A stretch of DNA of 64,000 bases from Phil1 sp040767925 (GCA_040767925.1 JAXGNN010000002.1:310001-374000); one strand, 5' to 3'. Counted from the stretch's first letter, positions 44,856-53,913 are shown. Translations and numbers: made by a program. Notes: a model not told the origin generated them from the sequence alone.

Positions 44856-46469
44856 TCACTCATCGCGCGCGTACACGATTTCCCCGCCGTTCACCGTCAT
44901 CACGACGCTCGCGTCCCTGATTTCTTCCGGAGGCAGCGCGAAGATGTTCCGGTCGAGCACGACGAGGTCGGCGAGCTTGCCCGGCGTGATCGTGCCTTTT
45001 AGGTTTTCCTCGTAGGAGGCGTAGGCCGCGTCGCGCGTGAAGCCCGCGACCGCCTGCTCGACGGTGAGCCTCTCCTGCGGATACCATCCGCCCGCGGGAT
45101 ATCCTGAGAGATCCTGCCTCGTGACGGCGTGGTAGACGCCCTGTATCGCGTTGAAGCGCTCCACCGGCGCGTCGGAGCCGAAGGCCATGCGGATGCCGAG
45201 GCTGCGCATGGTCCTGAACGCGTAGCTGGTCCTCGCCAGCCCACCCACGCGGGCGTCCGCGATGTGCAAATCGTAGTCGAGGAAGATAGGCTGCACGAGC
45301 GCCATGATCTGCAGCGCCTTCATGCGGAGCAACTGCTCCGGCCGCGTGATCTGGCAGTGGACGATGCCGTGGCGGAGCGGCGCCCTCTCGAGCCTGCGCG
45401 CCTTCTCGAAGGAATCGAGCGTCATGTCGATCATCCCGTCGCCTATGGCGTGGACGATGCTGGGCATTTTGCGCCGCGCGGCCTCGAGGATCAGTTCGTC
45501 GAGCTGCCCCTGCGTATAGATCGCGATGCCGCGCGTGTCCGGCGCGTCCGCGTAGGGGCTGTTGAGGTAGGCCGTGCGCGCGCCGAGCGAGCCGTCGGCC
45601 ACGAGCTTCAGGGGCCCGAAGCGCAGCCGCTCATCCCCCTGATTGAATCCGTAGCCCAACTCAAAGAAGCGCTCGAACGCCGCGCGGTCGGAAAGCCTGC
45701 ACTGGAGGTAGACGCGCAGCGGCAGCCAGTCCGTTTCGTGCAGCGCTTCGTATGCGGCGAGCGGCACGCATTTGTGCCCGTCCCCGGGGAAGTAGAGGTC
45801 GTCGGCGTGAACGCTCGTAAGGCCGCAGCTCACCGCGTCCGCCGCGGCGGCGCGCAGATACCGGATGGCCTCCTCGAGCGTCGGCTCCGCGAGCACGGGA
45901 GTGGCGAGGCCGCACGCGTCCTCCAGGAGCACGCCGTCCGGGTTGCCCTCGGCGTCCCTGCCGATGCCGCCGCCGGGCATGTCGGGCGTAGAGGACGTGA
46001 TGTTGCAGATTTCAAGCGCCTTCGAGTTGAGGCAGATCACATGGCAGCACGCGCGCGTGAAGACGATGGGGATCTCCCGGCTGATGCGATCGAGCTCCCA
46101 GCGCTTGGGGAAGCTTTGATCGTCCGACCAGTGGTCGTTGTTCCAGCCCGCGCCGGCAAGCCGGGATATGCCGGGATGCCGCGCGAGGAAGTCAAGGCCG
46201 ATTTCGATCAGCTCCGCTTTGCTTTTCGCCGGGGCGAGCTTCGCCATAAAGAGGCTCTCGCCGTAATGGAGGAAATGCACGTGCGTGTCGATGAAGCCCG
46301 GCAGCATCAGCCTGCCGCCGAGATCGACGAGCTCCGTGCCCGCGGTTTTCCCGGCGAGCGCCTCCCCGTCGGAGCCTACGAAGGCGATTTTTCCGTTCGC
46401 GACGCAAACGGCGGAGGCTTCGTGCCTGTCCATCGTTTTTATGTGGCCGTTATAGAAGATTCTGTCCAT
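44856..46469 (-). CDS. Amidohydrolase (YtcJ-like)
   Basis: 537 aa, amidohydrolase_3 family. The metal motif HxH is in LPGFIDTHVHFLHYG; later histidine and aspartate ligands are seen in SIVHAIGDGMIDM, RHGIVHCQI and MAFGSDAPVERFNAIQGVYH. Substrate not predictable. ATG 46469 is chosen because GGAAGGGA lies 4-5 nt upstream and the longer frame is not protein-like. It follows the YerC gene on the same strand. Confidence 0.9.
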   Translation of the reverse strand: MDRIFYNGHIKTMDRHEASAVCVANGKIAFVGSDGEALAGKTAGTELVDLGGRLMLPGFIDTHVHFLHYGESLFMAKLAPAKSKAELIEIGLDFLARHPGISRLAGAGWNNDHWSDDQSFPKRWELDRISREIPIVFTRACCHVICLNSKALEICNITSSTPDMPGGGIGRDAEGNPDGVLLEDACGLATPVLAEPTLEEAIRYLRAAAADAVSCGLTSVHADDLYFPGDGHKCVPLAAYEALHETDWLPLRVYLQCRLSDRAAFERFFELGYGFNQGDERLRFGPLKLVADGSLGARTAYLNSPYADAPDTRGIAIYTQGQLDELILEAARRKMPSIVHAIGDGMIDMTLDSFEKARRLERAPLRHGIVHCQITRPEQLLRMKALQIMALVQPIFLDYDLHIADARVGGLARTSYAFRTMRSLGIRMAFGSDAPVERFNAIQGVYHAVTRQDLSGYPAGGWYPQERLTVEQAVAGFTRDAAYASYEENLKGTITPGKLADLVVLDRNIFALPPEEIRDASVVMTVNGGEIVYARDE

Positions 46470-46534
46470 GTCGTCCCTTCCGGGGCGAGGCGCGCAAAGA
46501 TGGACCGCGAAAGCGGCCCCGGAGGGATGCATTT

Positions 46535-46825
46535 CTATTCGCCGAGCTTGTCGAGCGCCCGGCGGTACCCCTCCGCGCCGTAGACGAGGCAGCGGTTCAC
46601 GCGGGAGATGGTCGCCGTCGACGCGCCCGTCTTTTCCGCGATGGCGGCATAGGTTTCCCCGCGCCTGAGCGCCCGCGCCACCGCGAAGCGCTGGCTCATC
46701 GCCTGCAATTCGCCGATGGTGCACAGGTCCTCGAAGAAGCGGTAACAGTCCTCGCCGCTCTCGAGCGTCAGCACGGCGCGGAACAGCGCGTCCATCTCAT
46801 CGCCGCGAAGCTTGCTTTCGTACAT
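46535..46825 (-). CDS. TrpR-like protein YerC/YecD
   Basis: 96 aa, full length for the family. The helix-turn-helix is TYAAIAEKTGASTATISRVN; the N-terminus DALFRAVLTLESGEDCYRFF and LCTIGELQAMSQRF is diagnostic of YerC/YecD proteins. DNA-binding regulator with unknown effector. AGGGGG stands before the ATG. Confidence 0.92.
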   Translation of the reverse strand: MYESKLRGDEMDALFRAVLTLESGEDCYRFFEDLCTIGELQAMSQRFAVARALRRGETYAAIAEKTGASTATISRVNRCLVYGAEGYRRALDKLGE

Positions 46826-46865
46826 GCGCGCGTCCCCCTGTACTTTTGCATGTCACCATCGTACC

Positions 46866-47627
46866 TCATGAAAGCCCTCCGGTCAAGAAGGCGCGCGTGC
46901 GGGGGTTTTCCGCGTTGCCGATGACATCCTCGGCCAGTCCTTCCTCGACGACCTCGCCGCCCTCGATGAACATCACGCGGTCGGCGACCGCGCGGGCAAA
47001 CGCCATCTGGTGGGTGACGACGATCATCGTCATGCCCTTCGCGGCGAGGGCTTTGATGATCTCAAAAATGCCGCGCGTGCTCTCGGGGTCGAGCGCGCTC
47101 GTGGGCTCGTCGAAAAAGAGCATCTTCGGCTCCATCGCGAGCGCGCGGGCGATGCACACGCGCTGTTTTTCGCCGCCCGAAAGCTGGTAGGGGTAGGCGT
47201 CTCCCCGGTCGGCGAGGCCGACGAGCCCGAGGAGTTCCTCCGCTTTTTCGCGCGCCTGCGCGGGGGTGCGCCTTAGCACACGCACGGGCGCGTCGGTCAG
47301 GTTTTGAAGGACGCTCATGTGCGGGAAAAGCTCGAAGCTCTGGAACACCATGCCGAAGCTGAGCGTGCACGCGCGAAGCTTCGCGCGGGAGGCGTAGCGG
47401 GAGGCGGGCAAACAATCCTCCGCCGCCCGCACGCCGGCATACGCCAGGCCGCCGCGCTCCGCCCGCTCGAGCAGCGCCGCCACGCGCAGCAGCGTCGATT
47501 TGCCGGAGCCGGAGGGGCCGATCACGGCCAGCACCTCGCCCTCCAAAAGCGAGAGGGAGATGCCGCGGAGCGCCTCCCGTTCGCCAAAGCGCTTGTGAAC
47601 GTTATCCAAACGAAGAATTTCTTCCAT
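46866..47627 (-). CDS. Polar amino-acid ABC transporter ATPase
   Basis: 253 aa. Walker A IGPSGSGKSTLLRV, Q-loop FQSFELFPHMSVLQNL, signature QLSGGEKQRVCIARAL, Walker B MLFFDEPTSALDPE and switch His in VTHQMAFARAV, all typical of the GlnQ/HisP group. Third gene of the binding protein-permease-ATPase unit, 3 nt after the permease. Confidence 0.95.
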   Translation of the reverse strand: MEEILRLDNVHKRFGEREALRGISLSLLEGEVLAVIGPSGSGKSTLLRVAALLERAERGGLAYAGVRAAEDCLPASRYASRAKLRACTLSFGMVFQSFELFPHMSVLQNLTDAPVRVLRRTPAQAREKAEELLGLVGLADRGDAYPYQLSGGEKQRVCIARALAMEPKMLFFDEPTSALDPESTRGIFEIIKALAAKGMTMIVVTHQMAFARAVADRVMFIEGGEVVEEGLAEDVIGNAENPRTRAFLTGGLS

Positions 47628-47630
47628 CTC

Positions 47631-48281
47631 TCACCTGTAGTACGCAAGGCGCTTTTCGAAGCGCCCCATCAGGTACGCCACCGCCAGATTGAATATGTAG
47701 TAGAAGGCCGCCGCGGCCGCGAGGGGGAGCATGCTCTTCTCGGCGCTTGCGATCTGCCGCGCGTAGGTGAACATCTCCATGACGCCGATGGAGAAGGCGA
47801 GCGAGGTGTCCTTGATGAGCGTGATGGCCTCGTTGGTCATGGGCGGCAGTATCCGCTTGACGACCTGCGGCAGCACGACCCGGAAGAACGCCTGCGCCCG
47901 GGTGTAGCCGAGCACCTGCGCCGCCTCGCGCTGGCCAAGGGGAATGCTCTCGATGCCCGCGCGGTAGATTTCCGCGAAGTACGCCGCGTAGTTGAGCACA
48001 AAGGCGATGACGACGGCGTAGATCTTATAGGAAAAGTCGATCTGCACGCGCAGCAGGTACCAGGGCCCGAAGTAGACGACGAGTATCTGCAGCATCAGCG
48101 GCGTGCCGCGCATGAAGGAGATGTACGCGGCGGCGGGCACGCGAAGCAACGCCTTTTTGTGGAGCCGCGCGAGGGCGATGAGCAGCGCGAGCGGGATGGC
48201 GAAGACCATCGTCAAAACGTAGATGAACACGCTCGTGAGCATCCCGCCCCCGAGCTGGGCGAGCATCGTGGAAAACGCCAT
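47631..48281 (-). CDS. Polar amino-acid ABC transporter permease
   Basis: 216 aa with about five membrane helices. The HisM/GlnP-type EAA loop is FAEIYRAGIESIPLGQREAAQVLGY. It starts 4 nt after the binding-protein stop. Confidence 0.94.
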   Translation of the reverse strand: MAFSTMLAQLGGGMLTSVFIYVLTMVFAIPLALLIALARLHKKALLRVPAAAYISFMRGTPLMLQILVVYFGPWYLLRVQIDFSYKIYAVVIAFVLNYAAYFAEIYRAGIESIPLGQREAAQVLGYTRAQAFFRVVLPQVVKRILPPMTNEAITLIKDTSLAFSIGVMEMFTYARQIASAEKSMLPLAAAAAFYYIFNLAVAYLMGRFEKRLAYYR

Positions 48282-48285
48282 GCCC

Positions 48286-49077
48286 TTATTTCCCGAGGAT
48301 GCACACGTCGTAGCCGAACCATTCGTTGGAAATTTCGGCGAACGTGCCGTCCGCGGCCATCTTCATGAGTTCCGCCTGCACCTCGTCGCGCAGCTCCGTA
48401 TTGCCGAGGAGGAAGCCGACCCCGTACTGCTCGGCGACGAGCTCGTCGCCGAGGATGACGAACTGGTCCTCGCGCCCCGCGATCTGAAAACGCGCGACGC
48501 CGATGTCCATGGCGATGGCGTCCACCGCGCCGGAGTCGAGCTCCATGAAGGCGGTGTTATAGTCCCCGACCTTCTGGAGCTTCGCGAACGAGGCGAGAAG
48601 CGCCGCGTTCTCCTCCTCCTCGATGGCCGTCTCGGCCGAGCTTTCGCTCTGCACGGCGACGATCTTGCCCGCAAGGCCCGCCTGGCTTTCGATGCCGCTA
48701 TTCGCCTTCACGACGAACACCTGGGAATTGTCCATGTACGCGTCCGTCCAGGTATATTTCTCCTCGCGGTCGTTGATGGTGAAGCCGTTCCAGATGCAGT
48801 CGATCGTGCCGGACTCAAGCTCCATGTCCTTCGAGTCCCAGTTGATGGGCACGAGCTTCAGCTCCCACCCGAGCCGCTCGCAGAGCGCCGCCGCCATGTC
48901 GATGTCGAAGCCCGTGTACTCCCCGTCCTCGCCCATGTAGCCGTAGGGCGGGAACTCCGCGTCGAAGCCGAGCGTCAGCACGCGCTTGTCCTTGCCCGCC
49001 TGCTTTCCGCAGCCGCACGCGAGAAGGAGGGCGAACATCACGAGCAGGGCGAGGGCGATTGCCTTCCTGAGTTTCAT
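48286..49077 (-). CDS. Polar amino-acid ABC transporter binding lipoprotein
   Basis: 263 aa. Lipoprotein signal with Cys in LLLACGCGKQ (two candidate Cys). SBP_bac_3 domain: LTLGFDAEFPPYGYMGEDGE, GFDIDMAAALCERLGWELKL and IDCIWNGFTINDREEKYTWT. It captures a polar amino acid; cystine- or glutamine-type specificity cannot be separated by eye. ATG 49077 is chosen (GAGGA 7 nt upstream) over ATG 49083. Confidence 0.94.
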   Translation of the reverse strand: MKLRKAIALALLVMFALLLACGCGKQAGKDKRVLTLGFDAEFPPYGYMGEDGEYTGFDIDMAAALCERLGWELKLVPINWDSKDMELESGTIDCIWNGFTINDREEKYTWTDAYMDNSQVFVVKANSGIESQAGLAGKIVAVQSESSAETAIEEEENAALLASFAKLQKVGDYNTAFMELDSGAVDAIAMDIGVARFQIAGREDQFVILGDELVAEQYGVGFLLGNTELRDEVQAELMKMAADGTFAEISNEWFGYDVCILGK

Positions 49078-49136
49078 TGTCATATCCTCACTTTCAAAAG
49101 TTATCCGTTTCAGGGCACGATCCGTCGCGCTTCGTT

Positions 49137-49165
49137 ATACTACCACGTTATCATGCTAAAGTAAA
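49137..49165 (-). promoter_or_regulatory. Promoter of the amino-acid transporter unit
   Basis: TTTACT (49160-49165), 17-bp spacer, TAGTAT (49137-49142) on the minus strand. The gap 49166-49363 shows nothing else that I can assign. Confidence 0.6.
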
Positions 49166-49363
49166 GAAGTAAAATAATATATAATTTCATCGGTGTGGAT
49201 AACCGTTTCCGCTTTGTTTACGGATTGTCGGGGACGGTCTTGCGAGAGCGGGGTGATGTTGCCTTGAACGAGGTTGACGCTTGTAGGAAGCGGCAGGAAA
49301 TGAAAACCGCCGCAGGACTGTTCCCGCCGCGGTATTTTCTCTCCGATCGATTCTAACAAATGT

Positions 49364-49393
49364 ATGAAAAAAGGCCGGAAAGCGTCCGGCCTT
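49364..49393 (-). terminator. Terminator of the PadR-SDR operon
   Basis: Stem AAGGCCGGA/TCCGGCCTT (49371-49379 with 49385-49393), 5-nt loop, minus-strand tail TTTTCATAC (six T in all with the stem end). Confidence 0.85.
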
Positions 49394-49414
49394 AGAAACG
49401 GTCCTTTATACGGT

Positions 49415-50230
49415 CTACACGGCGCGCGGGCTGTGCTCCGGGCAAAGCCAGCGCTTCTGCGCCTCGCTCCAGCGGCGGTGGATGAGCTTTGCGACGAGCC
49501 CGCGCGGGACGAGGCTGCCGATCAGATATAGCGCCTTGTTGACGGCGCCCGGTATATAGAGGAACCCTCCTTTGAGGTTCTTATCGATCGCCCTTTTCGT
49601 GATCCTCTCAAGGCTGTTCGAGGTCGCGCTCCCGAGGAAGCCCTGCGCCGCGATGCCGGACATGGCGTGGTCGGTCGTCGCGAGCCCCGCGGGGCAGAGC
49701 GTCGTGACAAAGACGTTCTCCGGCAGCAGCTCGTGGCGGAGCGCCAGCGAAAAATCGAGCAGAAAGCGCTTCGAGGCGGCGTACGCTGCCTTGAGGGGCA
49801 TGGGGTACATGGAGGCGAGGCTCGAAACGAAGATGACGCGGAACGGCAGATCGGGGTTGCGCGCCTCGAGCGCCTTGTGCGTCGCGTACAGCGGCGCGCA
49901 GACGTTGAGCCGCACCACCCGCGTGGCGGAATCCGCGTCCCGCAGCATGAAGGCGCCCTCCGTATCTCCGCCCGCGACGTTGATGAGCATGTCGACGCGA
50001 AAGTCCGTTTCCCGCGCCCATGCGAACAGGGAATCGAGCGCGCGGCTGTCGGTGATGTCCAGGGGCATCACGGCCGCCCGGACGCCGTACCGCCTGACGA
50101 GGCCGTCGCGTATGCTCGTAAGCCCCGCTGCGTTGATATCCGTCAAAAGCAAACGATAGCCGCGCTTGGCGCACTCCACGGCGAACGCGCGCCCAAGGCC
50201 GCCCGCGGCGCCCGTGATCAGAACGTTCAA
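49415..50230 (-). CDS. Short-chain dehydrogenase/reductase (second)
   Basis: 271 aa classical SDR. Cofactor motif ITGAAGGLGRAFAVEC (GxxGxG), NVAGG in place of the usual NAG loop, and catalytic Ser with YxxxK in SLASMYPMPLKAAYAASKRF. NAD(P)-dependent oxidoreductase of unknown substrate. Overlaps the preceding SDR by 4 nt. Stop TAG. Confidence 0.92.
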   Translation of the reverse strand: MNVLITGAAGGLGRAFAVECAKRGYRLLLTDINAAGLTSIRDGLVRRYGVRAAVMPLDITDSRALDSLFAWARETDFRVDMLINVAGGDTEGAFMLRDADSATRVVRLNVCAPLYATHKALEARNPDLPFRVIFVSSLASMYPMPLKAAYAASKRFLLDFSLALRHELLPENVFVTTLCPAGLATTDHAMSGIAAQGFLGSATSNSLERITKRAIDKNLKGGFLYIPGAVNKALYLIGSLVPRGLVAKLIHRRWSEAQKRWLCPEHSPRAV

Positions 50231-51096
50231 AGCGATCCCTCCTCCTCTTTGGCGCCGCAGAGCTTCAGGCTGACGCGATAGAGCCTTTCGGCGTTCTTCG
50301 CGTTGACCTCCCGGCTATAGCCCTCCGGCCGGCAGTCCCTGTAATACAGCGCCCGCGGCGGTTCATGGCCGTTCAATAAATACGCATAAGTCGCCGCGGC
50401 CATCTCCGGCGGGCGGCCGCGCCTTCGCCTGTACTCCCAGACGAGGTTCACGAGCCAGCCCGTGCGCTTGCAGCCGATCCCGGTATCGACGAGCCCGGGG
50501 TCCACGCAGCAGAAGCTTACGCCGTCCCGGTTATACCGCTCGCCGAGGGCGAGCGCCGTCAACAGGTTGCACAGTTTCGATTGTTTGTATGCGAAGAGCG
50601 GGTTGTAGCCCTTCTGTAGCATCAGATCGCCCCAGCGCATGCGCGTGCCGCGGTGGGAGTTGCTCCCCGTGAACAGCACGCGCCCGCCCGCCTTTTGGAG
50701 TTCCGGCATCAGCTCGCGCGCGAGCAGGAAGCCCGCGAGGTGGTTGAGCGCGAACTGCTGCTCGTACCCCTCGTCCGAGGTCATGTACCAGCTCCTCACG
50801 CAGCCCGCGTTGTTGACGAGGCCGTAGAGCGCACCGCCGGAGCATTTTCCGAGCGCGCGCTTGATTTCGCCCGCCACGCGCAGCACCTCGCGCTGGTGGA
50901 CGAGGTCCCCGTAAAAGAAGCGCACGTCCGCGCCCGGATGTTTTGTCATGAGTGCGATCATCGCGCTGTCGCAGTTCTCCGCGCAGCGGCCCACGGCGAA
51001 GACGCGATATCCGCTGCGGAGAAGGAGGTCGCACACCGCAAGCCCGATGCCCGAGCTCGCGCCGGTCACGACGATCGTCCGCTTAGCCTCCGACAT
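50227..51096 (-). CDS. Short-chain dehydrogenase/reductase (first)
   Basis: 289 aa SDR. TGASSGIGLAVCDLL cofactor motif and VNNAGC are present. The YxxxK catalytic pair seems to be in YNPLFAYKQSKLCNLL, resembling retinol-dehydrogenase/WW-oxidoreductase-type SDRs. It overlaps the DUF1700 gene by 14 nt and the second SDR by 4 nt, so all four genes of the operon are coupled. Confidence 0.92.
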   Translation of the reverse strand: MSEAKRTIVVTGASSGIGLAVCDLLLRSGYRVFAVGRCAENCDSAMIALMTKHPGADVRFFYGDLVHQREVLRVAGEIKRALGKCSGGALYGLVNNAGCVRSWYMTSDEGYEQQFALNHLAGFLLARELMPELQKAGGRVLFTGSNSHRGTRMRWGDLMLQKGYNPLFAYKQSKLCNLLTALALGERYNRDGVSFCCVDPGLVDTGIGCKRTGWLVNLVWEYRRRRGRPPEMAAATYAYLLNGHEPPRALYYRDCRPEGYSREVNAKNAERLYRVSLKLCGAKEEEGSL

Positions 51097-51805
51097 AGCC
51101 GAACCACCCCCAGACGTGCCAGAATTCCACGTTGCCCGCGAGGGACGCCATCAAAATGAACGCCGCCGTCGTCAGCAGCGCGAACGCCGCGAGCGCGAGC
51201 AAGGTGACGATACGAAGCGCGCGCTTCGCCCTGTTCTTTGCGAGGGGGAAGACCGCGTAGGGCGCGCCCTTCCTGCCCGAGACGACGGCCTTGTGCCACC
51301 TGCCGTACGCCCGCGCGGACTTTGTGACGAACAGAAAGCTATAGGAAGCGAGGACGGCGAACAGCGCCGCGAGCGCGACGAGCGCCCCGCCCAGCATCGC
51401 GCCGGGCGCGGGAGGCAGGTAGGGGATGGCGAGCGCAGCCGTCGCGAACCGCGGCGCCGCGACGAGGCAGACCCCCGCGGCCGCGAGCGCGAGCGCGCCC
51501 GCCGCGAGCGACAGCGCCCAAGCGAAAGCCGCCGCGAACGACGGGAAGACGACGAGGTCGAGGAAACAGAGCCCTAAAATGCGCGGCAGCTTCGCGCGCC
51601 TTTTTTCGACCGCGCCGCCCGGCGCAAACTCCCGGGCGAGTTCCCTCGGGTCGCCGAGCTTTTTTGAGATCTCCTCCTCGGTGTAGCCGTCGGCCGCCTT
51701 GCGGGAGAAATGCTCCTCATAATCGGCAAGTATATCCGAAATGTCGCAAACGCCGTTTGCGGCAAGCTGCTTCTTCAATTCTTCAAGAAATGCCCGTTTA
51801 TTCAT
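51083..51805 (-). CDS. DUF1700 (HAAS-domain) membrane protein
   Basis: 240 aa. The N-terminal 60 residues (MNKRAFLEELKKQLAANGV and DYEEHFSRKAADGYTEEEIS, KKLGDPRELA) are the HAAS signalling domain that typically accompanies PadR regulators; four to five membrane helices follow. It overlaps PadR by 8 nt. Likely partner of PadR in membrane-stress sensing; mechanism unknown. Confidence 0.9.
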   Translation of the reverse strand: MNKRAFLEELKKQLAANGVCDISDILADYEEHFSRKAADGYTEEEISKKLGDPRELAREFAPGGAVEKRRAKLPRILGLCFLDLVVFPSFAAAFAWALSLAAGALALAAAGVCLVAAPRFATAALAIPYLPPAPGAMLGGALVALAALFAVLASYSFLFVTKSARAYGRWHKAVVSGRKGAPYAVFPLAKNRAKRALRIVTLLALAAFALLTTAAFILMASLAGNVEFWHVWGWFGYVGG

Positions 51806-52121
51806 GGTTCTCCTCCGCGCGCAGCAGTCCTTCCACAGTCTCTATGAACGAGAGCCATTCCTCCCGCTCCTTCTCATACAGCTCCCGCCCCGACTTCGTT
51901 ATGGAATAGTATTTCCTGGGCGGCCCCCCGCTTTCCTCGGAAAGGTAAGTCGTGACGTATCCCTCGCTTTTTAGTTTGCGAAGCAGCGGATAAACCGTGC
52001 CGTCCGCGATTTCGATGCGCCGGGAAAGATAATCCGATATGTCGTAGCCGTACCGGTCCCTCCTCGTCAGCATGGAGAGCACCAATAGGTCGAGCACGCC
52101 CTTTTTATACTGGCTGTTGAT
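51798..52121 (-). CDS. PadR-family transcriptional regulator, probable ATC start
   Basis: 107 aa from 52121. Winged helix with GYDISDYLSRRIEIADGTVY and LLRKLKSEGYVTTYLSEESG, GPPRKYYSIT. The usual first canonical start is GTG 52097, but eight codons upstream in frame give INSQYKKGVLDL, the standard PadR N-terminus (normally MNSQYKKG), and GGGAGGGG stands 6-7 nt before that ATC. So either ATC initiates or a start mutation exists. First gene of the PadR-DUF1700-SDR-SDR operon, presumably autorepressed. Confidence 0.9.
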   Translation of the reverse strand: MNSQYKKGVLDLLVLSMLTRRDRYGYDISDYLSRRIEIADGTVYPLLRKLKSEGYVTTYLSEESGGPPRKYYSITKSGRELYEKEREEWLSFIETVEGLLRAEENHE

Positions 52122-52165
52122 CGCACACCCCTCCCGTCAACCCTAGTTTCATCTCAACACTAGTG

Positions 52166-52194
52166 ATTATAATATAGTAGTTTTAATATGTCAA
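52166..52194 (-). promoter_or_regulatory. Consensus promoter of the PadR operon
   Basis: Perfect TTGACA (52189-52194), 17-bp spacer, TATAAT (52166-52171) on the minus strand. ACTAGTGTT directly after the -10 box and AACTAG further on form a loose inverted repeat that may be the PadR operator. Confidence 0.85.
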
Positions 52195-52269
52195 TAGAGA
52201 ACCCTGACCGAAAACGGTGAAATATCAGGAAAAGCGCTTGGATATTGGATGAAGCGCGGCCTGGAGCCG

Positions 52270-52725
52270 CTATTCCGGAATTTCCTCGATTTCTTTGATC
52301 GCCGCGCGGATGTCCCTGTCGACGAGGGGGCGCATGGTGTCCGCGTAACGGGAGGTGTCGGCCCGCATGAGCGCGTCGCGTATCTTCGCGCGAAGCGCGG
52401 GCTTCTGCCGGGCGATTTCGGGCAGCGCCTTCACGCACTGGCGCGACGCGATGGGCTTTTCGTCGAGGATGAGCGCGAGGCAGTCCGGAAGCGTGCCCTC
52501 GAGCTTATTTTCCTCATCCCACTGCGCGTTCGCCGCGATCAGAATTAGCCCGCGCGTCCGTATGTAGGAGTTGCCGCCGCGGAGCATCCCCGCGAACCGG
52601 TCGAAGTAAGGGTAGACGGCGTCCGACTCCGCGCTCGCCGCGCAAAGCGCCTGCAGCGCGCCGTAAGCCGCGTTGTTGTCCTTTGAGAAAAGCTGCCCGA
52701 CAAGATGGGCGATGTTCTCTTCCAT
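52270..52725 (-). CDS. HEAT-like helical-repeat protein of unknown function
   Basis: 151 aa, all-helical, with alternating helices such as NNAAYGALQALCAASAESDA, YIRTRGLILIAANAQWDEE and ASRQCVKALPEIARQKPALR that look like HEAT repeats. Probable protein-binding scaffold. ATG 52725 follows AGGGGAG. Stop TAG. No operon partner. Confidence 0.7.
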   Translation of the reverse strand: MEENIAHLVGQLFSKDNNAAYGALQALCAASAESDAVYPYFDRFAGMLRGGNSYIRTRGLILIAANAQWDEENKLEGTLPDCLALILDEKPIASRQCVKALPEIARQKPALRAKIRDALMRADTSRYADTMRPLVDRDIRAAIKEIEEIPE

Positions 52726-52824
52726 ACTCCCCTCCGTCCTTCCGTTCATGATGAAAAGCCGTTTTGCATGCGTCTGTGCCTATTTTATTCCGCCCGTGCC
52801 GCCGGGGCAAGCGGAATCCTTGTT

Positions 52825-52853
52825 TTGTCATTTCCCGCGCGGCGTGGTATCAT
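52825..52853 (+). promoter_or_regulatory. Promoter of the leader-peptide/methyltransferase unit
   Basis: TTGTCA (52825-52830), 17-bp spacer, TATCAT (52848-52853). Confidence 0.6.
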
Positions 52854-52925
52854 GTTCTCGCCGGCGCGCGCCGCAACGCCCGCGCCCGCGCACATCATCA
52901 TGAAGAAGATAAGGAGGCGTTTACA

Positions 52926-52982
52926 ATGAGGCGGATGAACATCGCCAACACCCAAACATCAGGGAGGGCGACGATACTTTAA
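52926..52982 (+). CDS. Possible 18-aa leader peptide
   Basis: ATG with a strong Shine-Dalgarno site (AAGGAGG, 8 nt upstream), 18 codons (MRRMNIANTQTSGRATIL), stop TAA 24 nt before the methyltransferase ATG. GGGAGGG inside its end pairs with CCCTCCC just after its stop, and the hairpin abuts the methyltransferase Shine-Dalgarno site. Could be a regulatory leader or chance. Confidence 0.4.
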   Translation: MRRMNIANTQTSGRATIL

Positions 52983-53006
52983 CCCTCCCATAAAACGGAG
53001 GTAAAC

Positions 53007-53804
53007 ATGGATCGCGATTTCATCGCAAAACATTGGTACGCGAGCGTTTACGAGCAGTTTGAAAACGAAACGCACGATGTGGAGTTCCTGTTGGACGCAC
53101 TCTTGGAAAACGCCGGCGGCGCGAAGCTGAACATACTCGAGGTCGCCTGCGGCGGCGGGCGCATTTGTGTGCCGCTCGCGAAGGCGGGACATACGGTCAC
53201 GGGTTTCGACGCGGACGAATTTATGCTCCTTCGCTGTTACCGGCGGATGAAGGGCCTGCCGAACCTGCGCTGCTACCGGGCGGATGCGCTCGAGACGGAC
53301 TGGGGCGCGGGGTACGACGCGGTCGTGCTCGCCGGGAACCTCCTCATCAACATCGAGTCCGCGCTCGACTACGAGGCGGCGCAGAAGCGCTTCATCGGGA
53401 AGGCCGCCGCGGCGCTCCGGCCGGGCGGGCACCTTTACCTCGATTTCGACCTGCATTCCGACCCCAAGGCGGTCTTTCACGGCCTGCGCGAGAGCAGCTA
53501 TTTCTGCGGCGCGGACGAACTGGGCACCTCGGGCAAAACGGTGAGCTACGGCGGCGTATACGACCCCGCCACGCAAATCTGCGCGGGAGCGGGCCACTGG
53601 GAACTGATGGCGAACAACGGGGAGACGCTGATCCTGTCGAGGGTCTGGCATAAGCACATCCCCACGCAGGCGCAGGTCTACCGCTGGCTTCGCGCCGCGG
53701 GCTTCACGATCGAGCGGACCTACCGCAACTTCACCGGGGAACCCCTCGCCGAGCCGATCGACGAGGGCACGTACCGCGCGACCATCTGGGCGCGGAGGGA
53801 CTGA
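53007..53804 (+). CDS. Class I SAM-dependent methyltransferase
   Basis: 265 aa. Motif I ILEVACGGGRICVPLAKAGH, then TGFDADEFML, and motif IV-like DAVVLAGNLLINIESALDYE. ACGGAGG stands 6 nt before the ATG. The acceptor is unknown. A short upstream ORF and hairpin suggest translational control. Confidence 0.88.
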   Translation: MDRDFIAKHWYASVYEQFENETHDVEFLLDALLENAGGAKLNILEVACGGGRICVPLAKAGHTVTGFDADEFMLLRCYRRMKGLPNLRCYRADALETDWGAGYDAVVLAGNLLINIESALDYEAAQKRFIGKAAAALRPGGHLYLDFDLHSDPKAVFHGLRESSYFCGADELGTSGKTVSYGGVYDPATQICAGAGHWELMANNGETLILSRVWHKHIPTQAQVYRWLRAAGFTIERTYRNFTGEPLAEPIDEGTYRATIWARRD

Positions 53805-53913
53805 CATTCAAACGGCGCCCGCCGGGCAAGGCGCTCCGGCGGGCGGCTTCCATGGAAAACGGACAAAAAAGGCACGGCAGCCGCGCCGGAAAAGGACAAC
53901 AAGGACAACGCGG

